The notes beneath the pieces were generated by a model. It made no database searches, had not been told where the DNA came from, and saw only the letters and a list, made by a program, of their open reading frames with translations. A stretch of DNA of 64,000 nt, from assembly GCF_902498195.1 (NCBI RefSeq), contig NZ_CABVIY010000003.1, positions 372,001 to 436,000 of the forward strand, read 5' to 3'. Below, piece after piece: positions 26,785-35,609 of this stretch. How positions within the stretch are numbered: the stretch's first letter is position 1; each line of letters starts with the position of its first letter. This DNA comes from Pseudomonas fluorescens. GTDB lineage: Bacteria; Pseudomonadota; Gammaproteobacteria; Pseudomonadales; Pseudomonadaceae. Both the position numbers and the translations under genes were made by a program.

Positions 26785-27573
26785 TTATTGGTTTTTGCCG
26801 CGCTGTCCCAGCCAGAAGGCCAGCACCACCAGCACGATGGAAATCACCAGCATCAGGGTCGAGATCGCATTGATCTCCGGCGTCACGCCGGCCTTGATCG
26901 CCGAGAAGATGTACACCGGCAGCGTCGTGGAACCGGGGCCGGCAACGAAGAAGGTCATGATGAAATCGTCGAGGCTGACCACGAACGCCAGCACCGAACC
27001 GGACAACACCGCCGGCCACAGCAGCGGCAACGTTACCCGGCGAAACACCTGCCACGGGTTGGCGTACAGGTCGTTGGCCGCTTCCAGCAGGCTTTTATCG
27101 AGGTCGTTGAGCCGCGCGCGGATCGGCAGGTAGGCGAAGGGAATGCAGAAGCCGATGTGCGCGACGATCACCGTCAGCAAGCCGAGCTTGATCCCCAGCG
27201 CCATGAACAGCAGCAAGGTGGCGACGGCGGTGACGATCTCCGGCAGGATCAGCGGCAGGTTGATCCCGCCTTCGACCATCTTCTGCCCGTAGAACGGCCG
27301 GTAAGTCGCCAGCGCCGCAAGCAGGGCAATGGCAGTGGCGCAGACCGTGGCGATGCTGGCGACGATGATCGAGTTCAGCGCCGCCGTCTGGATCGACGGG
27401 TTGGCCAGGATTCGTCCGTACCAGTCCAGGGAAAACTCGGTCCAGACCGTCGCCGAGCGGTTGGCGTTGAAGCTGTAGGCGATCAACACGAAGATCGGCA
27501 GGTACAGGTAGGCCAGGATCAGCAGGCTGACTTCCCGGGTCATCGGCAGTTTTTTCAGGTGCAGGGCGATCAT
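26785..27573 (-). CDS. ABC importer permease (PotC/PotI-like)
   Basis: A 262-residue protein with six hydrophobic helices and an EAA-type loop (LEAANDLYANPWQVFRRVTLPLLWPAV). SFNANRSATVWTEFSLDWYGRIL and VSLDDFIMTFFVAGPGSTTLPVYIF match the PotC group. ATG at 27573 overlaps the stop of the first permease by four bases. Works with the next gene as a heterodimeric channel in the inner membrane. Confidence 0.93.
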   Translation of the reverse strand: MIALHLKKLPMTREVSLLILAYLYLPIFVLIAYSFNANRSATVWTEFSLDWYGRILANPSIQTAALNSIIVASIATVCATAIALLAALATYRPFYGQKMVEGGINLPLILPEIVTAVATLLLFMALGIKLGLLTVIVAHIGFCIPFAYLPIRARLNDLDKSLLEAANDLYANPWQVFRRVTLPLLWPAVLSGSVLAFVVSLDDFIMTFFVAGPGSTTLPVYIFSAIKAGVTPEINAISTLMLVISIVLVVLAFWLGQRGKNQ

Positions 27574-28487
27574 GCGGTGGCTCCCCGACGAAGCGTCTTG
27601 GCGGCGCGGCGGCTATAGAGGGCGTAAAGCACCAGGGACAGCAGCAGAATCCCCAGCAGCAGGAAGGACAGCGAACTGCCCAGCGGCCAGTTGCGCGCGG
27701 TGCCGAACTGTTGCTGGATCAGGTTGCCGATCATCAGCGTCTTGCCGCCGCCGAGAATCGCCGGGGTGATAAAGGCGCCGAGGCTCGGCACGAACACCAG
27801 CAGGGAACCGGCAATCACCCCCGGCATCGACAACGGCAAAATGATCCGCCGCAACGCGTGCCAGCGATTGGCGCCCAGGTCATAGGCCGCCTCCACCAGG
27901 CGCCAGTCGAGTTTTTCCAGGGTCGAGTAGATCGGCAAAATCATGAACGGCAGGAAGCTGTAGACCAGCCCGATGCTGACCGCGAAGTCGTTGTAGAGCA
28001 GGGTGATGCCACCCGCGCCGGGGAACAGCGCGTTCAGGCTCTGGGCGACCCAGCCATGCTCGCGCAGGATGATCAGCCAGGCATAGTTGCGAATCAGCAG
28101 GTTGGTCCAGAACGGGATGGTGATCAGCAACACCATCAGGTTGCGCCGGCGCGGGGTCAGGCTCGACATCCACAGCGCCACCGGGAAGCCGAACAGGAAG
28201 CACAGCACCGTGGTGCCGCCGGCCTGGAACACCGAGCGCAACAGCGCCTGGGCATAGACCCAATTGAGCTCAAGCTCACCGTCGAATCCTTCCTGGAAAA
28301 ACAGCTGCACGTAGCTTTGCAGTTGCCAGTCGGCCTGCCAGTCGACGCCGCCATAGACGTTGCGCGGCAACAGGCTGATGTAGCCCATGATGCCCAGCGG
28401 GATGGCGATCAGGGCCAGCAGGGTCAGAACCACCGGGCTGAGCAACAGCGCGCGGTTAAGGGCGGGAGAAGTGCTGCTGACGCTCAT
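27570..28487 (-). CDS. ABC importer permease (PotB/PotH-like)
   Basis: A 305-residue protein with six hydrophobic helices and EAA loop VEAAYDLGANRWHALRRIILPLSMPGV, plus VPSLGAFITPAILGGGKTLMIGNLIQQQF, a strong mark of PotB/PotH proteins. The start ATG at 28487 lies just inside the end of the ATPase gene (separated by one base from its stop codon), indicating coupled translation. Confidence 0.93.
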   Translation of the reverse strand: MSVSSTSPALNRALLLSPVVLTLLALIAIPLGIMGYISLLPRNVYGGVDWQADWQLQSYVQLFFQEGFDGELELNWVYAQALLRSVFQAGGTTVLCFLFGFPVALWMSSLTPRRRNLMVLLITIPFWTNLLIRNYAWLIILREHGWVAQSLNALFPGAGGITLLYNDFAVSIGLVYSFLPFMILPIYSTLEKLDWRLVEAAYDLGANRWHALRRIILPLSMPGVIAGSLLVFVPSLGAFITPAILGGGKTLMIGNLIQQQFGTARNWPLGSSLSFLLLGILLLSLVLYALYSRRAAKTLRRGATA

Positions 28488-28488
28488 C

Positions 28489-29571
28489 TCAGGCCTCCAT
28501 CAACAGGCAGGCGTGGGGCGGCAGGTGGACCGCCACGCGATCACCGACGCCGCGGCTGCGGTTCAGGCCTTCGTTGTTCTCACGCAGCATGACCTTGATG
28601 TCATTGTTCAGGCGGCACTGGTAGAGGGTCGCGGTGCCGACGTACAGCACGGCCTCGATCACCCCGCGCAGGTGATGCGGTTGCGCCGGGTCGACCAGTT
28701 GAGAACGTTCCGGGCGAAATGCCAGTTGCACCTTGCCGTCGATGCCCTGGGCCGGGCAGGGGATTTCCACCGGCATGCCGCTGGGCACGAACAGGTTTTC
28801 GTTGTGCTGGCCGCGCTTGAGGTGGCCGGGGAGGAAGTTGATGTCGCCGATGAACTGGGCGACGAACTGATGCTGCGGCCGTTCGTAGATGTCGTTCGGC
28901 GTACCGATTTGCAGGATCTTGCCGGCGGACATCACGGCGATCCGGTCAGACAGGGTCAGGGCCTCTTCCTGGTCATGGGTGACGAAAATGAAGGTAATCC
29001 CGGCTTCTTTCTGCACACGCTTGAGTTCGACCTGCATTTCCTTGCGCAGCTTGAGGTCCAGCGCCGAGAGCGGTTCGTCCAGCAACAGCACCTTCGGTTT
29101 CGGCGCCAGGGCCCGGGCCAGAGCCACCCGCTGCTGTTGGCCGCCGGACAGCTCCGCCGGTTTGCGCCTGGCCAGGTGCTGCATTTGCACCAGCGCCAGC
29201 ATTTCATCGACGCGTTGCTCGGTCTGCTTGCGATCAAGACCCTGCATCTCAAGGCCGAAGGCGATATTCTGCGCAACACTCATATGTGGGAACAGCGCGT
29301 AACTCTGGAACACCGTATTGACCCGCCGCTTGAAGGGCGGCAGGTCGTTGACCGGTTCGCCGGCCAGGCGGATTTCACCGCCGCTGACGTGCTCAAAGCC
29401 AGCGATGGTGCGTAGCAGGGTGGTCTTGCCACAGCCGGAGGGGCCGAGCAGGGTGAAGAATTCATTGTCGGCGATGTCGACCGAGACGTTGTCCAGGGCA
29501 GGTGCCAGTCCCGGATCGTCGGAATACCGTTTAAAAACGTTACGCACTTCAATTGCAACTGGATGACCCAT
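28489..29571 (-). CDS. ABC importer ATP-binding protein (PotA/PotG-like)
   Basis: A 360-residue protein: Walker A GPSGCGKTTLLRTIAG, Q-loop FQSYALFPHMSV, signature LSGGQQQRVALARAL, Walker B VLLLDEPLSALD, switch histidine FVTHDQEEAL, and a C-terminal TOBE-type regulatory domain (AFRPERSQLVDP, GVIEAVLYVGTATLYQCRL). First gene of the seven-gene operon 22186-29571. GAGGA lies about ten bases before ATG at 29571. A 25-base imperfect palindrome follows upstream, in the gap shared with the divergent GntR gene. Confidence 0.94.
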   Translation of the reverse strand: MGHPVAIEVRNVFKRYSDDPGLAPALDNVSVDIADNEFFTLLGPSGCGKTTLLRTIAGFEHVSGGEIRLAGEPVNDLPPFKRRVNTVFQSYALFPHMSVAQNIAFGLEMQGLDRKQTEQRVDEMLALVQMQHLARRKPAELSGGQQQRVALARALAPKPKVLLLDEPLSALDLKLRKEMQVELKRVQKEAGITFIFVTHDQEEALTLSDRIAVMSAGKILQIGTPNDIYERPQHQFVAQFIGDINFLPGHLKRGQHNENLFVPSGMPVEIPCPAQGIDGKVQLAFRPERSQLVDPAQPHHLRGVIEAVLYVGTATLYQCRLNNDIKVMLRENNEGLNRSRGVGDRVAVHLPPHACLLMEA

Positions 29572-29591
29572 AATGGTGCATTCCTCTAATT

Positions 29592-29616
29592 ATTGTATGC
29601 AAAATCTGGATGCAAT
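29592..29616. promoter_or_regulatory. Imperfect 25-base palindrome, candidate GntR/FCD operator
   Basis: The two halves begin ATTGTATGCA and end GGATGCAAT; nine of twelve arm positions are complementary around base 29604. It lies 20 bases upstream of the transporter ATPase start and about 95 bases before the divergent regulator gene, so one site could control both. Confidence 0.4.
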
Positions 29617-29711
29617 TTAGAAATACCCGGATTAACCTGCTCGTGCAACCCCCTTTTTCAAGGCTGTTCATTCGCCTGGGGCCGGTTGCAGGGCACTGAA
29701 GGAGTCTTCGA

Positions 29712-30401
29712 ATGGCGGAAAAGAAACTGGAAACCACGGTCGACCGCGTCTACCAAGGGGTTTACGAGGCGATCAGCAAACACACCCTGCGTCCCGGGAT
29801 GAAGCTGGGCGAGGCGTCGCTGGCTGAACTTTTCAATGTCAGCCGCACGTCGGTTCGTGCCGCGCTCAAGCAATTGGAGGCCGATGGCCTGGTCACCACC
29901 GAGCCCAATAAAGGTGCGTCGGTGTCGTTGCCCAGCGACGAGGAAATCCGCTCGCTGTTCGAAACCCGGCGCCTGGTGGAGATCGGCATCGTCAGCGAGT
30001 TGTGTCGTCGCCGCGACACCGCCGTGACCCGGGACTTGCGCGATCACTTGTTGCTGGAAGATGAAGCGGCGAAAAGCGGCGACCATGAGCGATTGATTCA
30101 CCTGCTCGGCGAATTCCACATCAAGCTTGCCCGCAGCCTGAACAACCCGGTGTTGCTGGACTGGTTCCAAAAGCTGATTTCCCGCGCCTCGCTGTACGCC
30201 GCCGCGCTGGATGACGACAGCCACGAAGCCTGCCGCGACAACGAACACCTGCGCTTGATCGAGTACATCGAGGCGGGTAACCAGAGCGCGGCCATCGAGT
30301 TGACCTGCATGCACCTCAATGGCATCGAGAAAGCGATCCTCGACGTGGCCGCCACCCTGAAAACCAGCTACAACCCGCTCAAGCATCTGATAGAGGTGTA
30401 G
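29712..30401 (+). CDS. GntR-family regulator, FadR/FCD subfamily
   Basis: A 229-residue protein. Residues 8-75 form the winged helix-turn-helix (VYQGVYEAISKHTLRPGMKLGEASLAELFNVSRTSVRAALKQLEADGLV) and residues 90-220 the all-helical FCD ligand domain (EIRSLFETRRLVEIG, HERLIHLLGEFHIKLA, NEHLRLIEYIEAGN, CMHLNGIEKAIL), including the histidines that usually bind a metal with a carboxylate ligand. ATG at 29712 follows AAGGAG. It is divergent from the transporter/amidohydrolase operon and likely represses it until its ligand is present. Confidence 0.92.
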   Translation: MAEKKLETTVDRVYQGVYEAISKHTLRPGMKLGEASLAELFNVSRTSVRAALKQLEADGLVTTEPNKGASVSLPSDEEIRSLFETRRLVEIGIVSELCRRRDTAVTRDLRDHLLLEDEAAKSGDHERLIHLLGEFHIKLARSLNNPVLLDWFQKLISRASLYAAALDDDSHEACRDNEHLRLIEYIEAGNQSAAIELTCMHLNGIEKAILDVAATLKTSYNPLKHLIEV

Positions 30402-30428
30402 CCCTCTTACCTGAATTTGAAACCGCAA

Positions 30429-30523
30429 CCTGTGGGAGCGAGCCTGCTCGCGAAGGCGCAGTGTCAGGCACCCTCTATGTTGAATGTGCTGGCCTCTTCG
30501 CGAGCAGGCTCGCTCCCACAGGG
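30429..30523. repeat. REPIN, type A variant
   Basis: CTGTGGGAGCGAGCCTGCTCGCGAA and complement, between the FCD regulator and the sensor kinase gene. Confidence 0.9.
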
Positions 30524-30633
30524 ATCTTCGGCGTCCATAAATGCCGCTGAAATCAGCTATACCTCCATGAAACCATTGGCATCCGCCATGCTCGAAACAG
30601 ACGGGTGCAATCACCGGGACTCAGAGCCAGCCA

Positions 30634-32745
30634 ATGCAGTTTCTAGACGATAGCCACGGGTGTGCCGGCTGGAGCGGCGAAATGGCCGAGCGTATTCGTG
30701 CGTTCGACTGGAGCGGCACCGAGCTTGGCAAGATCGACAGCTGGTCCAGGAGCCTGAGCAGTTCGGTGCAGCTGATGCTCGCCTCGCCCTTGCCGATGGT
30801 GATGCTCTGGGGTCGGGCCGGCTACATGATCTATAACGACGCCTATTCGCAGTTTGCCGGCGGCCGTCACCCCTACCTGTTGGGTTCGCCGGTAGAACTG
30901 GGCTGGCCGGAAGTCGCCGAGTTCAACCGGCATGTGGTCGACACCTGCCTGGCCGGTGGCACCTTGTCCTATCGCAATAAAGTGTTGGTGCTGCTGCGCG
31001 ACGGGGTTCCCGAAGATGTCTGGCTGGATCTGTATTACAGCCCGGTCGCCAACGATGAAGGGGTGCCTGCCGGGGTCATGGCGATGGTGGTCGAAACCAC
31101 CGAGTTCGTGATTTCCGAGCGCCTGCGCCAGGCCGCCGAAGATGCCTATCGCGCCGACAACGAAAGGGTACGCCTGGCACTGAATGCCGGCGCCTTGCTT
31201 GGCTCATTTGTCTGGGACATCAAGGCCAACGTGCTGAGCGGCGATGAACGGTTTGCCCGTACCTTTTCCTTTCCCGTCGGGCAACCGCTGGACAACCTGT
31301 CCCGGGACTTCGCCGAAGCGCGCATCCACCCCGATGACCGCAGTTGGGTTCAGGAACAGGTCAAACAATCGATGGAAACCGCTGCACCCTTTAACGCCGA
31401 ATACCGGGTCTTGCGTCCCGATGGCAGTTACCTGTGGGTGCTCGCCAGTGGTTGTTGCGAGTTCAATGAGCAAGGCCAGGCCTTTCGCTTCCCCGGGGTA
31501 CTGATCGACATTCATGAACGCAAGGTGGCCGAGGAATCGTTACTCAGGTTTACCCGCAACCTGGAGCAGCGCGTCGCCGACGAAGTAGAGGCGCGACTGG
31601 CGGCGGAAGAGCAATTGCGCCAGTCACAGAAACTCGAAGCCATCGGTGGCCTCACGGGCGGCGTGGCCCATGACTTCAATAACCTGTTGCAGGTCATCGC
31701 CGGTAACCTGCACCTGCTGGCCCGACATGAATCGCAAAACGCCAACGTGCAACGCCGGGTCGCCGCCTCGATTGCGGCGGTCGAACGCGGCGCCAAACTG
31801 TCCTCGCAATTGCTCGCCTTCGCTCGCCGGCAACCGCTGTCGTCGGCGATTTACACACCGCAGCAGATCTTCGACGGCCTCGGTGAACTGTTGCAGCGTG
31901 CGCTGGGGGAAACCATCCAGATCCAGATGAGCGCCGCCGCTGATCCCTGGCCGGTGTTTGTCGATCGCAATCAACTGGAAAACACGCTGCTGAATCTGGC
32001 GATCAATGCCCGTGACGCGATGAAGGGCGAGGGGACCATCGAGCTGCGCGCTGAAAACACCCGTCTCGACCAGGCGTTCTGTGCGGGCAAGGGCATCCCC
32101 GCCGGGGATTACGTGTGCGTGACGGTCGCCGACACCGGTGTCGGCATGCCACCGCTGGTGCTGGCCCAGGCTTTCGAACCGTTTTTCACCACCAAGCCCG
32201 ACGGTCAGGGTACCGGGCTGGGATTGAGCATGGTGTTCGGTTTCGTCAAACAGAGTGGCGGGCATGTGGAGATGTCCAGTGTCGTCGGGGAGGGTACGCG
32301 GGTGCAGCTGTATTTCCCTCGCAGCCTGCGACCGGCCGCCAGTGAAACAACGGTTCTCGACGTGCAACAGGGGGGCGGACATGAGCGGATTCTGGTGGTC
32401 GAGGACAATGAAGCGGTGCGCACCTCGACCGTGGAGTTGTTGCGGGAAGAGGGTTATCAGGTGCTGACGGCGCCCAATGCCGACGTCGCCATGCAGATGC
32501 TGCTGGAGGGCGTGGGGGTGGACCTGATTTTCACCGATGTGGTCATGCCCGGCCTGATCAAGAGTTCCGACCTCGCGGCCTGGGCCAAAGTGCAACACCC
32601 ACCCGTGGCCGTGCTGTTCACCTCCGGTCATACCCGTGACATTATCTCGCGCAACCACCAGCTCAGCCCTGACACCCATTTGCTGGGCAAACCCTACAGC
32701 CCGCAGGCGCTGACCCGGATGATCCGCACGGTTCTCAACGGCTGA
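30634..32745 (+). CDS. PAS-containing hybrid sensor histidine kinase
   Basis: A 703-residue protein without clear membrane helices, so probably cytoplasmic. It holds an N-terminal PAS-like domain (about residues 30-165: PMVMLWGRAGYMIYNDAY, LGWPEVAEF), a PAS/PAC domain (190-295: EARIHPDDRSWV, FNAEYRVLRPDGSYLWV), a short coiled coil, a phosphoacceptor histidine in TGGVAHDFNNLLQ, an HATPase domain (NLAINARDAM, VADTGVGMPP, GTGLGLSMVFG), and a C-terminal receiver domain with aspartate in LIFTDVVMPG and lysine in LGKPYSP. Input is unknown. Output must pass through another protein because no DNA-binding domain exists. Confidence 0.92.
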   Translation: MQFLDDSHGCAGWSGEMAERIRAFDWSGTELGKIDSWSRSLSSSVQLMLASPLPMVMLWGRAGYMIYNDAYSQFAGGRHPYLLGSPVELGWPEVAEFNRHVVDTCLAGGTLSYRNKVLVLLRDGVPEDVWLDLYYSPVANDEGVPAGVMAMVVETTEFVISERLRQAAEDAYRADNERVRLALNAGALLGSFVWDIKANVLSGDERFARTFSFPVGQPLDNLSRDFAEARIHPDDRSWVQEQVKQSMETAAPFNAEYRVLRPDGSYLWVLASGCCEFNEQGQAFRFPGVLIDIHERKVAEESLLRFTRNLEQRVADEVEARLAAEEQLRQSQKLEAIGGLTGGVAHDFNNLLQVIAGNLHLLARHESQNANVQRRVAASIAAVERGAKLSSQLLAFARRQPLSSAIYTPQQIFDGLGELLQRALGETIQIQMSAAADPWPVFVDRNQLENTLLNLAINARDAMKGEGTIELRAENTRLDQAFCAGKGIPAGDYVCVTVADTGVGMPPLVLAQAFEPFFTTKPDGQGTGLGLSMVFGFVKQSGGHVEMSSVVGEGTRVQLYFPRSLRPAASETTVLDVQQGGGHERILVVEDNEAVRTSTVELLREEGYQVLTAPNADVAMQMLLEGVGVDLIFTDVVMPGLIKSSDLAAWAKVQHPPVAVLFTSGHTRDIISRNHQLSPDTHLLGKPYSPQALTRMIRTVLNG

Positions 32746-32759
32746 ACACCATTGCTCTA

Positions 32760-32845
32760 TGTAGGAGCTGCCGCAGGCTGCGATCTTTTAACTTTGCTTT
32801 TTGACAATCAAGATCAAAAGATCGCAGCCTTCGGCAGCTCCTACA
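32760..32845. repeat. REP pair, type B
   Basis: TGTAGGAGCTGCCGCAGGCTG and its near complement around a GATCTTTT/AAAAGATC core, between the sensor kinase and the UvrA paralogue. Confidence 0.85.
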
Positions 32846-32879
32846 GTGTCTATTCATTGACTTTCAAACAAGGCTGCTC

Positions 32880-35522
32880 ATGAATTCCAAGCGCACCACC
32901 ACACCCCCTTCAGGCATGGTCAGGGTGCGCGGCGCCCGGGAACACAACCTCAAGAACATCGATGTCGATATCCCCCGCGATGCGCTGGTGGTGTTCACCG
33001 GGGTATCCGGTTCGGGCAAGTCATCGCTGGCGTTTTCGACCCTCTATGCCGAAGCACAACGGCGCTATTTCGAGTCCGTGGCACCTTATGCGCGGCGCCT
33101 GATCGATCAGGTCGGGGTGCCGGACGTGGACTCCATCGAGGGCTTGCCGCCGGCGGTGGCCTTGCAGCAGCAGCGGGGCACGCCGAGCACGCGCTCTTCG
33201 GTGGGCAGCGTCACCACCCTGTCGAGCCTGATCCGCATGCTGTATTCACGCGCCGGCAGTTACCCGGCAGGGCAGCCGATGCTGTACGCCGAGGACTTTT
33301 CACCGAACACCCCCCAGGGTGCGTGCCCCGAGTGCCACGGGTTGGGCCGGGTGTATGAAGTCACCGAAGCGCTGATGGTCCCGGACCCGAGCCTGACCAT
33401 CCGCCAGCGCGCCGTCGCCTCGTGGCCCTTGGCCTGGCAAGGCCAGAACCTGCGCGACATCCTGGTGACGATGGGCTACGACGTCGATATCCCCTGGCGC
33501 GACCTGCCGAAAAAACAGCGCGACTGGATTCTCTTCACCGAAGAAACCCCGACGGTGCCGGTGTATGCCGGGCTTACGCCGCAAGAAACCCGGGTCGCCC
33601 TCAAGCGCAAGCTGGAGCCGAGCTATCAGGGCACCTTCACCGGTGCGCGCCGCTACATCCTGCACACCTTCAGCCATTCGCAAAGCGCGCTGATGAAGAA
33701 GCGCGTCGCGCCCTTCATGCTCGGCAGCCCTTGCCCGTTGTGCGACGGCAAGCGCCTCAAGCGCGAGGCGTTGTCGGTGACCTTCGCCGGCTACGACATC
33801 GGCGAGTTGTCGCAGATGCCGTTGTTGCAAGTGGCCGAAGTGCTCAGGCCGGTGGCCGCTGAGCATTATCTGGAGGAGGGTGAAGAGGCCGGCGAAGTGC
33901 TGAGCCACAGCCAGACCCGCGAGGCCCGTGAGCAGCGCATCGCCCACGGCGCCAGTGGCCATGCCAATGCGCCGGATGTGCGGCACACGCCAAACCTGTC
34001 GGTGGAGAAACGCCTGGCCGCGCAACGGATCGCCCAGGATTTGCTGGAAAGGGTCAGCACCCTGACCGACCTGGGGCTCGGTTACCTGGCGCTGGAGCGC
34101 AGCACGCCGACCCTGTCGTCCGGCGAGTTGCAGCGCCTGCGCCTGGCGACGCAGCTGGGTTCGCAGTTGTTCGGTGTGATCTATGTGCTGGACGAGCCCT
34201 CGGCCGGCCTGCACCCGGCCGATGGCGAGGCGTTGTTCGAAGCGTTGCAACGCTTGAAGGCCGCCGGCAACACCCTGTTTGTGGTCGAGCACGACCTGGA
34301 AACCATGCGCCGCGCCGACTGGTTGATCGACGTCGGCCCGGCGGCGGGCGAGCATGGCGGCCAGGTGTTGTACAGCGGCACGCCGGCCGGGCTGGCGGAT
34401 GTGGCCGACTCGCAAACCCGCGCCTACCTGTTTGCCGATCCGACCGGCCAACGCCGGGCCCCACGCCCGCCGGACGACTGGCTGCGCCTGGAGGGCATCA
34501 CCCGCAACAATCTGAATAACCTCAGCGTCGAGTTCCCGATGGGCTGCTTCACGGCGGTGACCGGTGTGTCCGGCTCAGGCAAATCGAGCCTGGTCAGCCA
34601 GGCCCTGCTGGAGCTGGTCGGTGCGCACCTTGGGCGCCCGGTTGCCGACAGCGAAGCCGAAGAACCGAGCCTGGAGGACGATGCGCCGCAAACCAGCGGT
34701 GGCCAGGTGACGGCGGGGTTGGCTTCGATCAAGCGTCTGGTGCAGGTCGACCAGAAACCCATCGGCCGCACGCCGCGTTCCAATCTGGCGACCTACACCG
34801 GGCTGTTCGACCACGTGCGCAAGCTCTACGCCGCGACGCCCGAGGCGCAAAAAGCCGGCTATGACGCCGGGCAGTTTTCCTTCAACGTCGCCAAGGGCCG
34901 TTGCCCGACCTGTGAAGGCGAGGGCTTTGTCAGCGTCGAGTTGCTGTTCATGCCCAGCGTCTATGCGCCGTGCCCGACGTGCCACGGTGCCCGTTACAAC
35001 CCTGAAACGCTGGCTATCACCTGGCAGGGCCGCAGCATTGCTCAGGTGCTGCAATTGACGGTGGATCAAGCGGTGGACGTGTTCGCCGAGCAAGCGGCCG
35101 TGCGCCGATCGCTGGAGGTGCTGCGCGATATCGGCCTGGGTTATCTGCGCCTCGGGCAACCGGCGACGGAGCTGTCCGGTGGCGAAGCCCAGCGGATCAA
35201 GCTGGCGACCGAACTGCAGCGCACCCAGCGCGGGGCGACACTCTATGTGCTCGACGAACCCACCACCGGGTTACACCCTCGGGATGTCGATCGCCTGCTT
35301 GAACAACTGAACAATCTGGTGACAGCGGGGCACACGGTGATCGTGGTCGAGCATGAGATGCGCGTGGTGGCGCAGTGTGACTGGGTGATCGATATCGGGC
35401 CGGGGGCGGGGGATCAGGGCGGGACAATCGTGGTGGCCGGGGTGCCGCAGAAAGTCGCCAAGAGCAGGAAGAGCCGGACGGCGCCGTTTTTAGCCAAAGT
35501 GCTCAAGCCAGATTTGCTATGA
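32880..35522 (+). CDS. UvrA paralogue without UvrB-binding domain (UvrA2 type)
   Basis: An 880-residue ABC-type DNA-binding ATPase. Both ATPase halves are intact: Walker [16 protein letters not shown] and [15 protein letters not shown], signatures [13 protein letters not shown] and [13 protein letters not shown], Walker [12 protein letters not shown] and [11 protein letters not shown]. Zinc-module cysteines are in [26 protein letters not shown] and CPTCHGARY. In normal UvrA about 115 residues that bind UvrB follow [10 protein letters not shown]; here the sequence goes almost directly to the CPECHGLG module. Such UvrA2 proteins are linked to tolerance of DNA-binding drugs. Start ATG at 32880 has only a weak CAAGG ribosome site. 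Confidence 0.9.
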   Translation: MNSKRTTTPPSGMVRVRGAREHNLKNIDVDIPRDALVVFTGVSGSGKSSLAFSTLYAEAQRRYFESVAPYARRLIDQVGVPDVDSIEGLPPAVALQQQRGTPSTRSSVGSVTTLSSLIRMLYSRAGSYPAGQPMLYAEDFSPNTPQGACPECHGLGRVYEVTEALMVPDPSLTIRQRAVASWPLAWQGQNLRDILVTMGYDVDIPWRDLPKKQRDWILFTEETPTVPVYAGLTPQETRVALKRKLEPSYQGTFTGARRYILHTFSHSQSALMKKRVAPFMLGSPCPLCDGKRLKREALSVTFAGYDIGELSQMPLLQVAEVLRPVAAEHYLEEGEEAGEVLSHSQTREAREQRIAHGASGHANAPDVRHTPNLSVEKRLAAQRIAQDLLERVSTLTDLGLGYLALERSTPTLSSGELQRLRLATQLGSQLFGVIYVLDEPSAGLHPADGEALFEALQRLKAAGNTLFVVEHDLETMRRADWLIDVGPAAGEHGGQVLYSGTPAGLADVADSQTRAYLFADPTGQRRAPRPPDDWLRLEGITRNNLNNLSVEFPMGCFTAVTGVSGSGKSSLVSQALLELVGAHLGRPVADSEAEEPSLEDDAPQTSGGQVTAGLASIKRLVQVDQKPIGRTPRSNLATYTGLFDHVRKLYAATPEAQKAGYDAGQFSFNVAKGRCPTCEGEGFVSVELLFMPSVYAPCPTCHGARYNPETLAITWQGRSIAQVLQLTVDQAVDVFAEQAAVRRSLEVLRDIGLGYLRLGQPATELSGGEAQRIKLATELQRTQRGATLYVLDEPTTGLHPRDVDRLLEQLNNLVTAGHTVIVVEHEMRVVAQCDWVIDIGPGAGDQGGTIVVAGVPQKVAKSRKSRTAPFLAKVLKPDLL

Positions 35523-35532
35523 ATGTACCGGC

Positions 35533-35605
35533 CTCTTCGCGAGCAAGCCCGCTCCCACATTTGAAATGCATTCCCCTGTGGGAGCGGGCTTGCTCGCGAA
35601 AGCGG
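35533..35605. repeat. REPIN, type A, opposite order
   Basis: CTTCGCGAGCAAGCCCGCTCCCAC and complement with a short spacer in the convergent gap between the uvrA2 and hybrid kinase genes; it probably also ends transcription from both. Confidence 0.9.
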
Positions 35606-35609
35606 CCTA

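Noticed and set aside
35533..35605. CRISPR-like array made of the GAGCGGGCTTGCTCGCGAA repeats
   Set aside because: The repeats are inverted, scattered singly through 60 kb and show no regular spacers or cas genes; they are REPINs.
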